From: Paracoccus solventivorans | GTDB taxonomy: Bacteria; Pseudomonadota; Alphaproteobacteria; Rhodobacterales; Rhodobacteraceae | Direction: 5' to 3' | DNA length: 64,000 bases | Assembly (NCBI RefSeq): GCF_900142875.1 | Contig: NZ_FRCK01000001.1 | Location: forward strand, 603,042-667,041 | Shown here: positions 36,041 through 45,097 of the stretch, in pieces | Layout of the letters: each line of letters begins with the position of its first letter | Position numbering within the stretch: position 1 is the first letter of the stretch | The notes under the pieces: generated by a model | Told to the model about the DNA's origin: nothing | The model's database searches: none | The model's input: only the letters and a program-made list of their open reading frames with translations | Made by a program: the position numbers and the translations under genes

Positions 36041-37171
36041 ATGAGCAGCACCGTCGCAATTCCTGCAACCGAGGCAAGGCGCCGGCTTGGCGCCCTGCCG
36101 CTGACCCTGCTGCTGCTGGCCGGGCTGGCCGGAACCGCGCTGTTCGCGGGCGCCCGCTTCGGGCTGGTGCTGGCGCTGGGGCTGGGCTTCGGCCTTGTGC
36201 TCGAAGGGCTGCGCTTCGGCTTTGCCGGGCCGTGGCGCGCGATGATCGAGCGCCGCGACCCCGGCGGCATCCTGGCGCAGCTTTTGTCCATTGCGCTGGT
36301 GGCGGCGGTGGCGCTGCCGCTGCTGGCGACCTATCCCGATGAGCTGGTCGGCGCGCAGGGCCGCATCGGCTGGGCGATGGTCGGCGGCGCCTTCGTCTTT
36401 GGCGCGGCGATGCAGATCGTGCTGGGCTGCGGCTCGGGGACGCTGGTGAACGCGGGCTCGGGCAATGCCGTGGCGCTGGTGGCGCTGCCGCTGTTCTGCG
36501 TGGGCAGCCTGCTGGGCAGTATCCATCTGGGCTGGTGGACGGAACTGGGGGCATTGCCGCCCATCGTGCTGTCGGGCGGCGCCGGGCTGGCGCTGACGCT
36601 GGTGGCGCTGGCGGCGGTGGCGGTGCTGGTGGTGGCGCTTGCCGCGCCCGGCACGCGGCGCATCCAGCGCCACCACCTGCTGGCGGCGGTGCTGCTGGCG
36701 GGGCTGGCCATCGGCAATCTGGTGGTGGCGGGCCAGCCATGGGGCGTGGTCTACGGGCTGGGGCTGTGGGCGGCCAAGGGCGCTGCGGCGCTGGGGGCGG
36801 ACCTGTCGGGTTCCGGCTTCTGGGCGGCGCCGGTCAATGCCGCGACGCTACATGGCAGCATCCTGACCGATTATACCTCGCTGACCAATATCGGGATGAT
36901 CCTCGGCGCGGCCTGGATCGCCAGCCACCGCGCCGGCTCGCTGGACCAGCCCGCCCCGCGGCTGCCGCTGCGCGGCTGGGTGGCGGCAGCGCTGTCGGGG
37001 CTGGTGCTGGGCTATTCCTCGCGCCTCGCCTTCGGCTGCAACGTGGGCGCGCTGTATTCCGGCATCGCCACCGGCAGCCTGCACGGCTGGGTGTGGTTCG
37101 CGGCGGCGTTTGCCGGCTCGGCCTTTGGATTGCGGCTGCGGCCCTGGGCCGGGATGGAGGGCAAGCGATGA
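36041..37171 (+). CDS. YeeE/YedE family sulfur (thiosulfate) transporter, TsuA-like
   Basis: The 376-residue inner-membrane protein has about nine to ten membrane segments and the two cysteine motifs of the family, LGCGSGTLVNAGSGN (Cys130) and LAFGCNVGALYSGIATGSLHG (Cys333), which in TsuA pass thiosulfate along the pore. It starts one base after the sulfurtransferase gene and overlaps the next small gene by 4 bases. Confidence 0.9.
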   Translation: MSSTVAIPATEARRRLGALPLTLLLLAGLAGTALFAGARFGLVLALGLGFGLVLEGLRFGFAGPWRAMIERRDPGGILAQLLSIALVAAVALPLLATYPDELVGAQGRIGWAMVGGAFVFGAAMQIVLGCGSGTLVNAGSGNAVALVALPLFCVGSLLGSIHLGWWTELGALPPIVLSGGAGLALTLVALAAVAVLVVALAAPGTRRIQRHHLLAAVLLAGLAIGNLVVAGQPWGVVYGLGLWAAKGAAALGADLSGSGFWAAPVNAATLHGSILTDYTSLTNIGMILGAAWIASHRAGSLDQPAPRLPLRGWVAAALSGLVLGYSSRLAFGCNVGALYSGIATGSLHGWVWFAAAFAGSAFGLRLRPWAGMEGKR

Positions 37172-37344
37172 CCCGCCGCCACATCATGTTCGCCGCCTGT
37201 GGGTTGCTGGCCGCGATGCTGGCGCTGGACCTGCGCGCCTCGCCCCCCAACCCCTACAACGCGCCGGCCGTGCTGGCGCTGGGGTCCGGCGCTGCGCCGG
37301 TGGGCGGCTTTTGCGGCGCACCGGCGGGACTGCCAGGGTCGTAA
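37168..37344 (+). CDS. 58-residue exported or membrane-anchored small protein
   Basis: The ATG overlaps the transporter stop (ATGA) and the frame runs 58 codons to TAA at 37342. The peptide starts MTRRHIMFAACGLLAAMLALDL, a short signal or anchor sequence, followed by a Pro/Gly/Ala-rich tail with PPNPYNAPAVLALGSG and a lone GFCGAP cysteine. Coupling and codon use support expression. No family is recognised; it may be a small partner of the sulfur transporter. Confidence 0.6.
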   Translation: MTRRHIMFAACGLLAAMLALDLRASPPNPYNAPAVLALGSGAAPVGGFCGAPAGLPGS

Positions 37345-37352
37345 TCCCGGCG

Positions 37353-38273
37353 TCAGGGCTGCTCGATCCCCAGCCGCGCAATCATCAGGTCGCGCTGGTG
37401 CAAGGCGCGGCGGGCGGTGTCGGGGTTGGCGGCGGCGCAGGCGTTGACCAGACATTCCACCGCCACGATGAAACCGCCGATGCTGTTCGACAGAAAGCTG
37501 GTCTCGTGCGGGACCAGCAGCGCCGCCCGCGCCCCGGTCGCCAGTTTCGAATTGGCGCGGTCGGTCAGCGCGATGGTCGCCAGCCCCATCCGCCGCGCCT
37601 CGGCCGCCACCGCCACCACCTGCGCCGAATAGGGCGCGCAGCTGGTCGAGATCAGCAGCCCCTCGGGCCCCAGCAGCGCCAGCCCCTCGGCCACGCCCAG
37701 TCCGCTGCCGTCCAGCAGCGACACGTCCGAGCGGATCATGCGCAGCCCGTAGACCAGGAACGAGGCCACCGCGTGGAACTGGCGGATGCCGTGCACCGCG
37801 ATGCGCGGGGCGGCGACGATCAGTTCCACCGCCGCAGCCAGCGCCGCCTCGTCCAGCGTGTCGGCAAAGCGGCCGATGTTGTCCTGGTTTTCCCGGCACA
37901 GCCGCACGGCACCCGCGGCCAGCGAGCCGCCGCCTTCCAGTGCCGCCCGGGCGCGCTGCGAATAGAACGCCCCCGTGCCCTGCAGCGAGGTCGACAGCAG
38001 CACCTGTTGCAGCGCCGGAAACCCCGGATAGCCCAGCGAGCGCGCCAGCCGGGTCAGCGTCGAGGGGCTGACCGACAGCCGTTCCGCCAGCCGGGTGATC
38101 GACAGCAGCGCCGGATCGCCGGCCAGATCCAGCATCCTCGCCAGCGTCGCCCGCGCCCTTGCCCCCAGCGCCACCCGCGCATCGCCCTGCGCAATGTCCT
38201 GCGCCAGCGCGCGCAGCTCGGCCAGCGTCTCAGGCGGTGCCGCTATAGCGTGGGGGGCCGGCTGCGCGGTCAT
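37353..38273 (-). CDS. MurR/RpiR family transcriptional regulator
   Basis: The 306-residue regulator has an N-terminal helix-turn-helix (SITRLAERLSVSPSTLTRLARSLGYPGF, about 62-89) and a C-terminal SIS domain (about 130-260, IAVHGIRQFHAVASFLVYGL, LISTSCAPYSAQVVAVAAEA). The ATG at 38273 follows TGGAG; a TTG at 38288 is in frame. Its start overlaps the C45 gene by 44 bases, so it is the last gene of the importer operon and probably controls it in response to a transported compound. Confidence 0.88.
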   Translation of the reverse strand: MTAQPAPHAIAAPPETLAELRALAQDIAQGDARVALGARARATLARMLDLAGDPALLSITRLAERLSVSPSTLTRLARSLGYPGFPALQQVLLSTSLQGTGAFYSQRARAALEGGGSLAAGAVRLCRENQDNIGRFADTLDEAALAAAVELIVAAPRIAVHGIRQFHAVASFLVYGLRMIRSDVSLLDGSGLGVAEGLALLGPEGLLISTSCAPYSAQVVAVAAEARRMGLATIALTDRANSKLATGARAALLVPHETSFLSNSIGGFIVAVECLVNACAAANPDTARRALHQRDLMIARLGIEQP

Positions 38274-39243
38274 GGATGCTCCAGTCAAGGCCCGCGCCGT
38301 TCAGGGTAAAGACGGCGGTGCCAAGGGTGTTTTCTTCGTCCGGGTCGTCGGCGTCGTCGCGCCGGATCGGCAGGCCGGGGCCAGAGCGGTCGCGCAGGAT
38401 TTCCAGCGGCGCGCGGCCCTCGGCCAGCAGCCGGTCGCCCCAGGCCTGACGGTCGCGCGAGGAGTCGGTGACGATCTGCCCGGCCAGCCCGCGCGGCAGG
38501 TACAGCGCGTGGTTGGCGTGCAGCGCAGGGGCGGTGATTTCGCGCACCGAACACTCGCCGCCGCCGTATTCCACCGACAGGATGCGACCGTCGCCGCGCT
38601 GCATCAGCCCGAAATGGAACGCGCCCGAGGGCGCGTCCTGCAGGATCCCCAGCGCCTCGGCCAGCGTCCCCGCCGCCAGCACCGCCCGGCCCAGCACCAT
38701 GCGCGGGATCTCGGCCTCGACCCCGGTCAGGCGGATGTTGTTGACGGTCTGCACCAGCCCGGCATCGGTAAAGGCAAAGGTATGGCCGGGGATCGAGCCG
38801 GGATAGCAGAAGCTGCGAAACCCCGGCTGCCCCTGCGGCGCGACATCGGCGATGAAGCAGGCGCCGCGAAAGAACGGCAGCCCGTCCTCGTTATGGGCCA
38901 GCGTGGGCGTGTCGCCCGGGACCAGCACCGTGGTGCAGCCGTCGGGGACCGAGGCCAGCAGATCGCCCCGGCAGTTCCAGGCGAACACCTGTTCCACCGG
39001 CAGGCCCAGCCCCTCGGCCAGCCCCTCGATTTCCGCCCAGATCGCGGGGAAACCGGCGCGGGTCGCCTGCGCCATCCGCGCCACCCGCGCGGCGTGGCGG
39101 TCCGAGACCAGCTCCTGCCACAGCGGATGGCCCGGCAGGTGCCGCAGCACCGCCGCGCGCCCCGCGCGTCCCAGGGCCAGCCCGATCTCTCGCGCCGGTC
39201 CCGACAGGGTTTGCCAGCCCAGTTCGGGCGACTCATTCGACAT
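38230..39243 (-). CDS. C45 family peptidase / acyl-CoA:6-aminopenicillanic acid acyltransferase-like (Ntn hydrolase)
   Basis: The 337-residue protein has the C45 pattern: an N-terminal helical part with EGLAEGLGLPVEQVFAWNCRGDLL, then PDGCTTVL where Cys103 would become the N-terminal nucleophile after autocleavage of the Gly-Cys bond, AHNEDGLPF, and FTDAGLVQTVNNIR. Such enzymes cleave or form amide bonds of N-acyl amino acids or related compounds. It overlaps the ATPase gene by 11 bases and the RpiR gene by 44 bases. No signal peptide is seen, so it acts in the cytoplasm on an imported amide. Confidence 0.87.
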   Translation of the reverse strand: MSNESPELGWQTLSGPAREIGLALGRAGRAAVLRHLPGHPLWQELVSDRHAARVARMAQATRAGFPAIWAEIEGLAEGLGLPVEQVFAWNCRGDLLASVPDGCTTVLVPGDTPTLAHNEDGLPFFRGACFIADVAPQGQPGFRSFCYPGSIPGHTFAFTDAGLVQTVNNIRLTGVEAEIPRMVLGRAVLAAGTLAEALGILQDAPSGAFHFGLMQRGDGRILSVEYGGGECSVREITAPALHANHALYLPRGLAGQIVTDSSRDRQAWGDRLLAEGRAPLEILRDRSGPGLPIRRDDADDPDEENTLGTAVFTLNGAGLDWSIHDRAAGPPRYSGTA

Positions 39244-39961
39244 GTTGCAGAAAATCCTTCAGCCGCTCGCTGGGCGGGTTGGTGATCACCTCGACCGGGT
39301 TGCCGTCGACCGAGATCTTGCCGTGCTCCATGAAGATCAGCCGCGTGCCGACCTGGCGGGCGAAGCTCATCTCATGGGTGACCACGACCATGGTCATGCC
39401 CTCTTGCGCCAGCTGGCGCATGACGGTCAGAACCTCTTGCTTGAGTTCGGGGTCCAGGGCGCTGGTCGGTTCGTCGAACAGCATCACCTTGGGCCGCACC
39501 GCCAGCGCCCGGGCGATGGCGACGCGCTGCTGCTGGCCGCCCGACAGTGCCGAGGGCACATGATGGGCGCGTTCCTTCAGGCCGACCTTGTCCAGCAGTT
39601 CCAGCGCCTGCGCCTCGGCCTCGGCCCGGCCAAGGCCGCGGACCTTGCGCGGGCCGAAGGCCACGTTCTGCAGCGCGGTCATCTGCGGGAACAGGTTGAA
39701 CTGCTGGAACACCATCCCGGCCTCTTGCCGGATCCGGCGCAGCTGGCGGCCGCCTTCGCGCACGGAGATACCGTCCACGATCAGGTCGCCGCCGGTGATC
39801 TGCTCCAGCCCGTTGATGCAGCGCAGCAGCGTGGATTTCCCCGACCCCGAGGGGCCGATCAGCACCACCACCTCGCCCTGCTCGATGGACAGATCGACCT
39901 GGTCCAGCACCTTGAGATCGCCGAAGTGCTTGGAGGTCTTGCGAAACTCGATGATGCTCAC
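39233..39961 (-). CDS. glnQ: Polar amino acid ABC transporter ATP-binding protein
   Basis: The 242-residue ATPase has Walker A (GPSGSGKST, about 36-44), VFQQFNLFPQMTAL, signature LSGGQQQRVAIARAL, Walker B (VMLFDEPTSALDP) and the H-loop (VVTHEMSFA), all of the GlnQ/HisP subgroup. The GTG at 39961 overlaps the permease stop in a GTGA arrangement and follows GAGGA. The symbol names the family; the substrate is not shown. Confidence 0.92.
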   Translation of the reverse strand: MSIIEFRKTSKHFGDLKVLDQVDLSIEQGEVVVLIGPSGSGKSTLLRCINGLEQITGGDLIVDGISVREGGRQLRRIRQEAGMVFQQFNLFPQMTALQNVAFGPRKVRGLGRAEAEAQALELLDKVGLKERAHHVPSALSGGQQQRVAIARALAVRPKVMLFDEPTSALDPELKQEVLTVMRQLAQEGMTMVVVTHEMSFARQVGTRLIFMEHGKISVDGNPVEVITNPPSERLKDFLQHVE

Positions 39962-40614
39962 AGGATCCTCATGCGGTTTTCGATCAGCCGAAGGATGGCG
40001 GTCAGGGTGCCGGTCATGATCAGGTAGATGACGGCGACGGCGGTCCAGATTTCCACCGCGCGGAAGTTCGAGGCCATGATCTCCTGCCCGGTCCGGGTCA
40101 GCTCGCCCACCCCGATCACGATGAACAGCGAGGTGTCCTTGAGGCTGACGATGAACTGGTTGCCCAGCGGCGGGATCAGGCGGCGGAAGGCCAGTGGCCC
40201 GACGATATGGGCCAGCACCTTCCAGTGCGGCAGCCCCATGGCCAGCCCGGCCTCGGTCAGCCCGCGCGGGATCGACAGGAAGGCGCCGCGCACGATTTCC
40301 GCGATATAGGCGCCCGCGTTGACCACGATCGCCAGGATGGCGGCGGTCATCGGGTCCACCCGCAGCCCGGTCAGCACCGGCATGGCGAAGTAAAGGAACA
40401 TCACCTGCACCACGATCGGGGTGCCGCGGATCAGCTCGATATAGACGAATGCGATGGCGTTCAGCACGCGCCCGCCATAGGCGCGCATCAGCCCGGCGAT
40501 CAGGCCGAGGATGGTGCCCCCCACCAGCCCCGCCAGCGCGATCAGGATGGTGACGCGGGCGCCCGCGGCAAGCTGCGGCAGAAAGCCGGGGACGACGGAC
40601 CAGTCGATTTCCAA
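39958..40614 (-). CDS. Polar amino acid ABC transporter permease
   Basis: The 218-residue HisM/GlnP-type protein has about five membrane segments and an EAA loop (GLTEAGLAMGLPHWKVLAHIVGPLAF). Only one permease gene is present, so it probably forms a homodimer. It lies 81 bases after the binding-protein gene. Confidence 0.92.
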   Translation of the reverse strand: MEIDWSVVPGFLPQLAAGARVTILIALAGLVGGTILGLIAGLMRAYGGRVLNAIAFVYIELIRGTPIVVQVMFLYFAMPVLTGLRVDPMTAAILAIVVNAGAYIAEIVRGAFLSIPRGLTEAGLAMGLPHWKVLAHIVGPLAFRRLIPPLGNQFIVSLKDTSLFIVIGVGELTRTGQEIMASNFRAVEIWTAVAVIYLIMTGTLTAILRLIENRMRIL

Positions 40615-40695
40615 GGGAACCTCCGTTCAGGACGGCACGAGACGGGCTTTGAGGGTGGGCCTTGGGGGCGGGCGCGCCGCCCCCACCCGACGCGA

Positions 40696-41436
40696 TCAGC
40701 TGGTCGGCGGCTTGGTGCCGAACCATTTCTCGTAGATCGCGTCGTAGCGGCCGTCCGCCTTCATCTTGGCCAGCGCCTCGTTGACGCTTGTCACCAGCTC
40801 GCTGCCCTTGGGGAAGGCGATGCCGTATTCATGCGCCATCATCTGTTCGCCCACCGCCTTGACCTGGCCGTTGCCGGCAGTGGCGATGTAGTAGAGCACG
40901 TTCGGGGTGTCGTGCATGGCGGCATCGACGCCGCCGGTGCGGACCTCGAGATAGGCGTTGTCGATGTTGGGGAACTTGCGCAGCTCGGTGTCCTTGAAAT
41001 GCTCTTCGGCATAGTCCGAGGCCGAGGTGCCGGTCTTGACCGACAGTTTCTTGCCCGCAAGGTCGGCGGTGCCGGCGATGTCGCTGTCGGCGGGGACCAT
41101 CAGCATCAGGCCGCTGTCGTAATAGCCGTCGGAAAAGTCGATGGCCTTGCGGCGTTCGTCGTTGATGGTGATCCCGGCCAGCGCCACGTCCACCTGTCCG
41201 GTCTGCAGCGCCGGGATGATGCCGGCGAAATCCATCGGGCGCAGCTCGTAGGACACGCCAATGTCCTGCGCGATCGCATCCCACATGTCGATGTCGAAGC
41301 CGACGTATTTGTCGCCCTCTTTGAACTCGAAGGGGACAAAGGCGGTGTCGGTGGCGACGATCAGGTCCTTGGCCTGCGCGGCCCCGATGCCAAAGGCAAA
41401 GCTGGCGGCAGCCGCCAGCGCGAGCAGTTTCTTCAT
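40696..41436 (-). CDS. Polar amino acid ABC transporter substrate-binding protein (GlnH/SBP_bac_3 family)
   Basis: The 246-residue periplasmic protein has a signal peptide (1-22, ending GAAQAKD) and the SBP_bac_3 core: [38 protein letters not shown] and [16 protein letters not shown]. The ATG at 41436 follows GGGAGGAAG. First gene of a five-gene run that ends in an Ntn hydrolase and an RpiR regulator, so the ligand may be a modified or N-acylated amino acid. Confidence 0.93.
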   Translation of the reverse strand: MKKLLALAAAASFAFGIGAAQAKDLIVATDTAFVPFEFKEGDKYVGFDIDMWDAIAQDIGVSYELRPMDFAGIIPALQTGQVDVALAGITINDERRKAIDFSDGYYDSGLMLMVPADSDIAGTADLAGKKLSVKTGTSASDYAEEHFKDTELRKFPNIDNAYLEVRTGGVDAAMHDTPNVLYYIATAGNGQVKAVGEQMMAHEYGIAFPKGSELVTSVNEALAKMKADGRYDAIYEKWFGTKPPTS

Positions 41437-41561
41437 CTGACTTCCTCCCAGTCGGCGGGCGGTGTCCACCCGGCCATGCAAAAACATTTGCGCAATCCGG
41501 GTTAAAAAGCAATTAATTTTGCGCAGCTGCGCGGAAAACTCCGATCCCCGGGAAAACCGCG

Positions 41562-42818
41562 TCAGGAGCCCGGCTGCGCGCCGCCGCCGCCGCAGATTTC
41601 GCAACCGGGGCGGGCAGAGAGGGTGATGCGGCGGGTCTCGCCCCACAGCCCGTCGAGAATCAGCATCTGCCCGCGCAGGCCGGCCCCCGCGCCGCTGTCG
41701 GCGATGCCGGCAAGCTGCTTGATCGCCTCAAGCGCGAGCATGCTGCCGATCACCCCGGGCAGCGCCCCCACCACCCCGGATTCGGCGCAGGACAGCGCCA
41801 GCCCGGGCGCGGGCGGCTGCGGGAACAGGCAGCTCAGGCAGGGGCCGCCGCGGGCGGGGTCGTACAGCGCGACCTGCCCTTCCCATTGCGCGATCGAGCC
41901 GGCGAGCAGCGGCACCCCGGCCGCCACGCAGGCCACATTGATCGCCCGGCGCGAGGCAAAGCTGTCGGTGCCGTCGATCACCAGGTCATGCGCCCCCACC
42001 AGCGCCGCGTCGTCCTCGCGGATGCGGCGGAACAGCGGCGTCACCCCCACATGCGGGTTCAGCCGGGCCAACGCCTCGGCCGCGGCCTCGACCTTGGGAC
42101 GGCCGACGTCGGCGGTGGCGAAGATCACCTGCCGTTGCAGGTTGGACAGCCCCACGGTGTCGTCGTCGGCCACGGTGATCCGCCCCACCCCGGCCGCGGC
42201 CAGATACAGCAGCACCGGCGACCCCAGCGCCCCGGCGCCGGCGACCAGCACCCGCGCCTGCCGCAGCCGCCGCTGCCCGCGCCCGCCCAGTTCGCGCAGG
42301 ACGATATGGCGGGCGTAGCGGTCGAGCTCGTCATCCGACAGCGGGGAATCGGGGTCGGCGGGGGTGGCGGCAGGGGGTGCCGCGCTGGTTGCAGGGGCAA
42401 CGACTGCGGCGGGATTGATCTGGGCGGGCGCGACGGCAGCTGCGGCTGCGGTAGGCGCGGCCTCGCGCTCGGGCTGGGTCAGCAGCGTGCAGCGCCCCCC
42501 TTCCCACCCGTCCGCGGCGGGCTCGGCGGGCGCGGGCACGGCGCGCGGGATCAACGTCCCGCCCCCCTCGCCCGCCAGCGGCGCCGAGCGTCGCCGCAGC
42601 CGGCCGAGGGCCGCGGTATAGCCCAGCACCAGCGCCGCCACCCCCACCGCCGGCACCCACAGGTCCGAGGGCATGAAGGGCCGCCCGCCGGCCTGGCGGT
42701 GCCACAGCCCGGCCAGCCCCGCGATCCAGATCGCCGCCAGCACCGCGGACAGCACGCCCGCGCCAAAGCGCCAGCCCACCGCCAGCGCCGCCAGGATCAG
42801 CACAACGGTCCAGACCAT
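41562..42818 (-). CDS. Membrane-anchored ThiF/MoeB/HesA-family adenylyltransferase
   Basis: The 418-residue protein has two N-terminal membrane segments (about 3-40 and 53-72), an Ala/Pro-rich linker (about 80-155) and an E1-like domain (about 160-415). The latter has [12 protein letters not shown], the nucleotide-binding [45 protein letters not shown] and two CxxC zinc pairs (CLSC and CEIC). Such enzymes adenylate the C-terminus of a sulfur carrier (MoaD/ThiS). The membrane anchor and linker are unusual. It starts 4 bases past the dut stop. No moaD or thiS is nearby. Confidence 0.85.
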   Translation of the reverse strand: MVWTVVLILAALAVGWRFGAGVLSAVLAAIWIAGLAGLWHRQAGGRPFMPSDLWVPAVGVAALVLGYTAALGRLRRRSAPLAGEGGGTLIPRAVPAPAEPAADGWEGGRCTLLTQPEREAAPTAAAAAVAPAQINPAAVVAPATSAAPPAATPADPDSPLSDDELDRYARHIVLRELGGRGQRRLRQARVLVAGAGALGSPVLLYLAAAGVGRITVADDDTVGLSNLQRQVIFATADVGRPKVEAAAEALARLNPHVGVTPLFRRIREDDAALVGAHDLVIDGTDSFASRRAINVACVAAGVPLLAGSIAQWEGQVALYDPARGGPCLSCLFPQPPAPGLALSCAESGVVGALPGVIGSMLALEAIKQLAGIADSGAGAGLRGQMLILDGLWGETRRITLSARPGCEICGGGGAQPGS

Positions 42819-42821
42819 CGC

Positions 42822-43310
42822 CTAGCCCTCCACGCCGCTGCCGGTGGAACCGAAGCCGCCCTGCCGCTGGCTGGGGCGGGAAAACGCCGCGACCTCGGCC
42901 AGCTGCGGGCGCACCACCGGCACGAACAGCAGCTGGGCGATGCGCTCTCCGGGCTGGATCACAATGGCGGGGCCGCCGGGCGGGTTGCGGTTCCAGGCGC
43001 TGACCAGCAGCTGATCGGTGTAATCGGCATCGATCAGCCCGACGGCATTGCCCAGCACCAGCCCCTTGCGATGCCCCAGCCCGGACCGCGGCAGCACCAG
43101 TGCCGCCAGATGCGCATCCGCCATGTGCAGCGCGATGCCCGAAGGGATCAGCTGCGCCGGGGCGCCGGGGTCCAGCGTCAGCTCGGCGTCGATACAGGCG
43201 AACAGGTCCAGCGCCGCCGCCATCGAGGTCTGATAAGCGGGCAGGCCCCAGTCGCGCAGCCGGGGGTCGAGGATCTTCAGCTCTACCAGAGGGGTGGGGT
43301 TGGGGGTCAT
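42822..43310 (-). CDS. dut: Deoxyuridine 5'-triphosphate nucleotidohydrolase (dUTPase)
   Basis: Dut hydrolyses dUTP to dUMP and PPi, which keeps uracil out of DNA and supplies dTMP synthesis. The 162-residue trimeric-type enzyme shows the five motifs, including ALDLFACID, PRSGLGHRKGLVLGNAVGLIDADY with the catalytic Asp, RIAQLLFVPV and the C-terminal arm RQGGFGSTGS. The ATG at 43310 has a weak SD. It is followed by the ThiF-like gene 4 bases on. Confidence 0.95.
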   Translation of the reverse strand: MTPNPTPLVELKILDPRLRDWGLPAYQTSMAAALDLFACIDAELTLDPGAPAQLIPSGIALHMADAHLAALVLPRSGLGHRKGLVLGNAVGLIDADYTDQLLVSAWNRNPPGGPAIVIQPGERIAQLLFVPVVRPQLAEVAAFSRPSQRQGGFGSTGSGVEG

Positions 43311-43390
43311 TGTGTCCGGCCGGGCAGGTTTCGCCCGAGGCTTACGCCATCGCCGGGGCAAGGTCACGCGCTGGCGATGCGGGACGGGCG

Positions 43391-43460
43391 GGAAAGATGG
43401 GGGCGCTGCCCCCGCGCCCGTACCGGGCGCTCCCCCGGGATATTTCTGCACCAAAGACGG
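43391..43460. repeat. Dispersed hairpin repeat upstream of gpmI
   Basis: GGGGGC-gct-GCCCCC, a second hairpin GCGCCC-gtacc-GGGCGC, then TCCCCCGGGATATTTCTGCA. This is a clear, intact copy of the ATATTT-ended family, in the 263-base gap between divergent dut and gpmI. Confidence 0.75.
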
Positions 43461-43573
43461 GGCGGGCGCGGGGCGACGGGCGCGGCGCGGGCGTGCGGTC
43501 ACGCGCTCGCGCCTTGCCGATGCGGGTCGGGGCCCGTAGAAACCCGGCACCGATCCGCCGCGAGAGGCTTTCC

Positions 43574-45097
43574 ATGCGCTTTCCCCGTCCCGTTGTCCTT
43601 TGCATCCTCGATGGCTGGGGGATTTCCGACCGTCCCGAGTTCAGCGCCCCCGATCAGGCGCAGACGCCCAACATGGACCGGCTGCTGGCGGAATGCCCCC
43701 ATGCGACGCTGATCACCTTTGGGCCGGATGTGGGGCTGCCCTCGGGGCAGATGGGCAATTCCGAGGTCGGGCACACCAATATCGGCGCGGGCCGGGTGGT
43801 GGCGATGGACCTGGGCCAGATCGACCTGGCGATCGAGGACGGCAGCTTCTTTCAGAACCCCGGCATCGGCGATTTCATCGCGCGGCTGCGCGCGTCCGGG
43901 GGCACGGCGCATCTGATGGGCGTGGTGTCGGACGGCGGCGTGCACAGCCATATCGCCCATGTGGTCGCCGCCTGCCGGGCGGTGGCGCAGCATGGGGTGA
44001 AGGTGGTGCTGCACGCCATCACCGACGGGCGCGACGTGCCGCCGCAATCGGCGCTGGGGTTCGTCACCGAGCTGGCCGGGAACCTGCCCGCGGGCGTGAC
44101 CATCGGCAGCGTCTGCGGGCGTTATTTCGCCATGGACCGCGACAACCGCTGGGAGCGGGTGCAGCGCGCCTGGGACGCCATCGTGCGCGGCCGGGGGCTG
44201 GCCGCCGAGGACGCCTCCCATGCCGTGACCGCCGCCTATGCGCGGGGCGAGACCGACGAGTTCATCCAGCCCACCGTGCTGCCCGGCTATGCGGGCGCGG
44301 CGGATGGGGACGGGTTCTTCTGCCTCAATTTCCGCGCCGACCGGGCGCGCGAGATCATGGCGGCCGTCGCCCAGCCCGGCTTTGACGCCTTTGACGTGAC
44401 AGGGCGGCCGGCATGGGCGGCGGTGCTGGGGATGGTGGATTATTCGGCGCTGCACGACGAATACATGACCGCCGCCTATCCCAAGCGGCAGGTGCCGAAC
44501 ACGCTGGGCGCCTGGGTCGCCGGCAAGGGGCTGCGGCAGTTCCGGCTGGCCGAGACCGAGAAATACCCCCATGTCACCTTCTTCCTGAACGGCGGCAAGG
44601 AAGCGCCCGAGCCGGGCGAGGACCGTTTCATGCCCTCGAGCCCCAAGGTCGCGACCTATGACCTGGCGCCCGAAATGGCGGCGGCCGAGGTGACGGACCG
44701 GCTGGTGCAGGCCATCGGCGAGGGCTACGACCTGATCGTGGTGAACTATGCCAACCCCGACATGGTGGGCCATACCGGCAGCCTGCCCGCCGCGGTGCGC
44801 GCCTGCGAGGCGGTGGATCGGGGGCTGGGCGCGATGCTGGCGGCGCTGGAACAGGCCGGCGGCGCGGCGGTGATCATCGCCGACCACGGCAACTGCGAAA
44901 CCATGGTCGACCCCGCCACCGGCGGGCCGCACACCGCCCACACCACCAACCCGGTGCCGGTGATCGTCTGGGGCGGACCTGCGGGCGCATCATTGCGCGC
45001 CGGCGGGCGGCTGGCCGATGTGGCGCCGACGGTGCTGGCGCTGATGGGGCTGGACCAGCCGCCAGAGATGACCGGGCGCAGCCTGCTGGTGTCATGA
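43574..45097 (+). CDS. gpmI: 2,3-bisphosphoglycerate-independent phosphoglycerate mutase
   Basis: GpmI interconverts 3- and 2-phosphoglycerate in glycolysis with two Mn2+ ions. The 507-residue protein has CILDGWG, SGQMGNSEVGHTNIGAGRVV with the phospho-accepting serine (about residue 62), VSDGGVHSH, ITDGRDVPP, CGRYFAMDRDNRWERV, NFRADRAREI, and the metal-binding NYANPDMVGHTG, DHGNCE and PHTAHTTNPVP blocks. The ATG at 43574 follows GAGAGG. It overlaps the EnvC-like gene by 4 bases. Confidence 0.96.
   Translation: MRFPRPVVLCILDGWGISDRPEFSAPDQAQTPNMDRLLAECPHATLITFGPDVGLPSGQMGNSEVGHTNIGAGRVVAMDLGQIDLAIEDGSFFQNPGIGDFIARLRASGGTAHLMGVVSDGGVHSHIAHVVAACRAVAQHGVKVVLHAITDGRDVPPQSALGFVTELAGNLPAGVTIGSVCGRYFAMDRDNRWERVQRAWDAIVRGRGLAAEDASHAVTAAYARGETDEFIQPTVLPGYAGAADGDGFFCLNFRADRAREIMAAVAQPGFDAFDVTGRPAWAAVLGMVDYSALHDEYMTAAYPKRQVPNTLGAWVAGKGLRQFRLAETEKYPHVTFFLNGGKEAPEPGEDRFMPSSPKVATYDLAPEMAAAEVTDRLVQAIGEGYDLIVVNYANPDMVGHTGSLPAAVRACEAVDRGLGAMLAALEQAGGAAVIIADHGNCETMVDPATGGPHTAHTTNPVPVIVWGGPAGASLRAGGRLADVAPTVLALMGLDQPPEMTGRSLLVS

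Noticed and set aside
38230..39243. Beta-lactam biosynthesis acyltransferase
   Set aside because: The C45 family includes the penicillin acyltransferase, but no other beta-lactam genes are present and the neighbours are an importer and a regulator.
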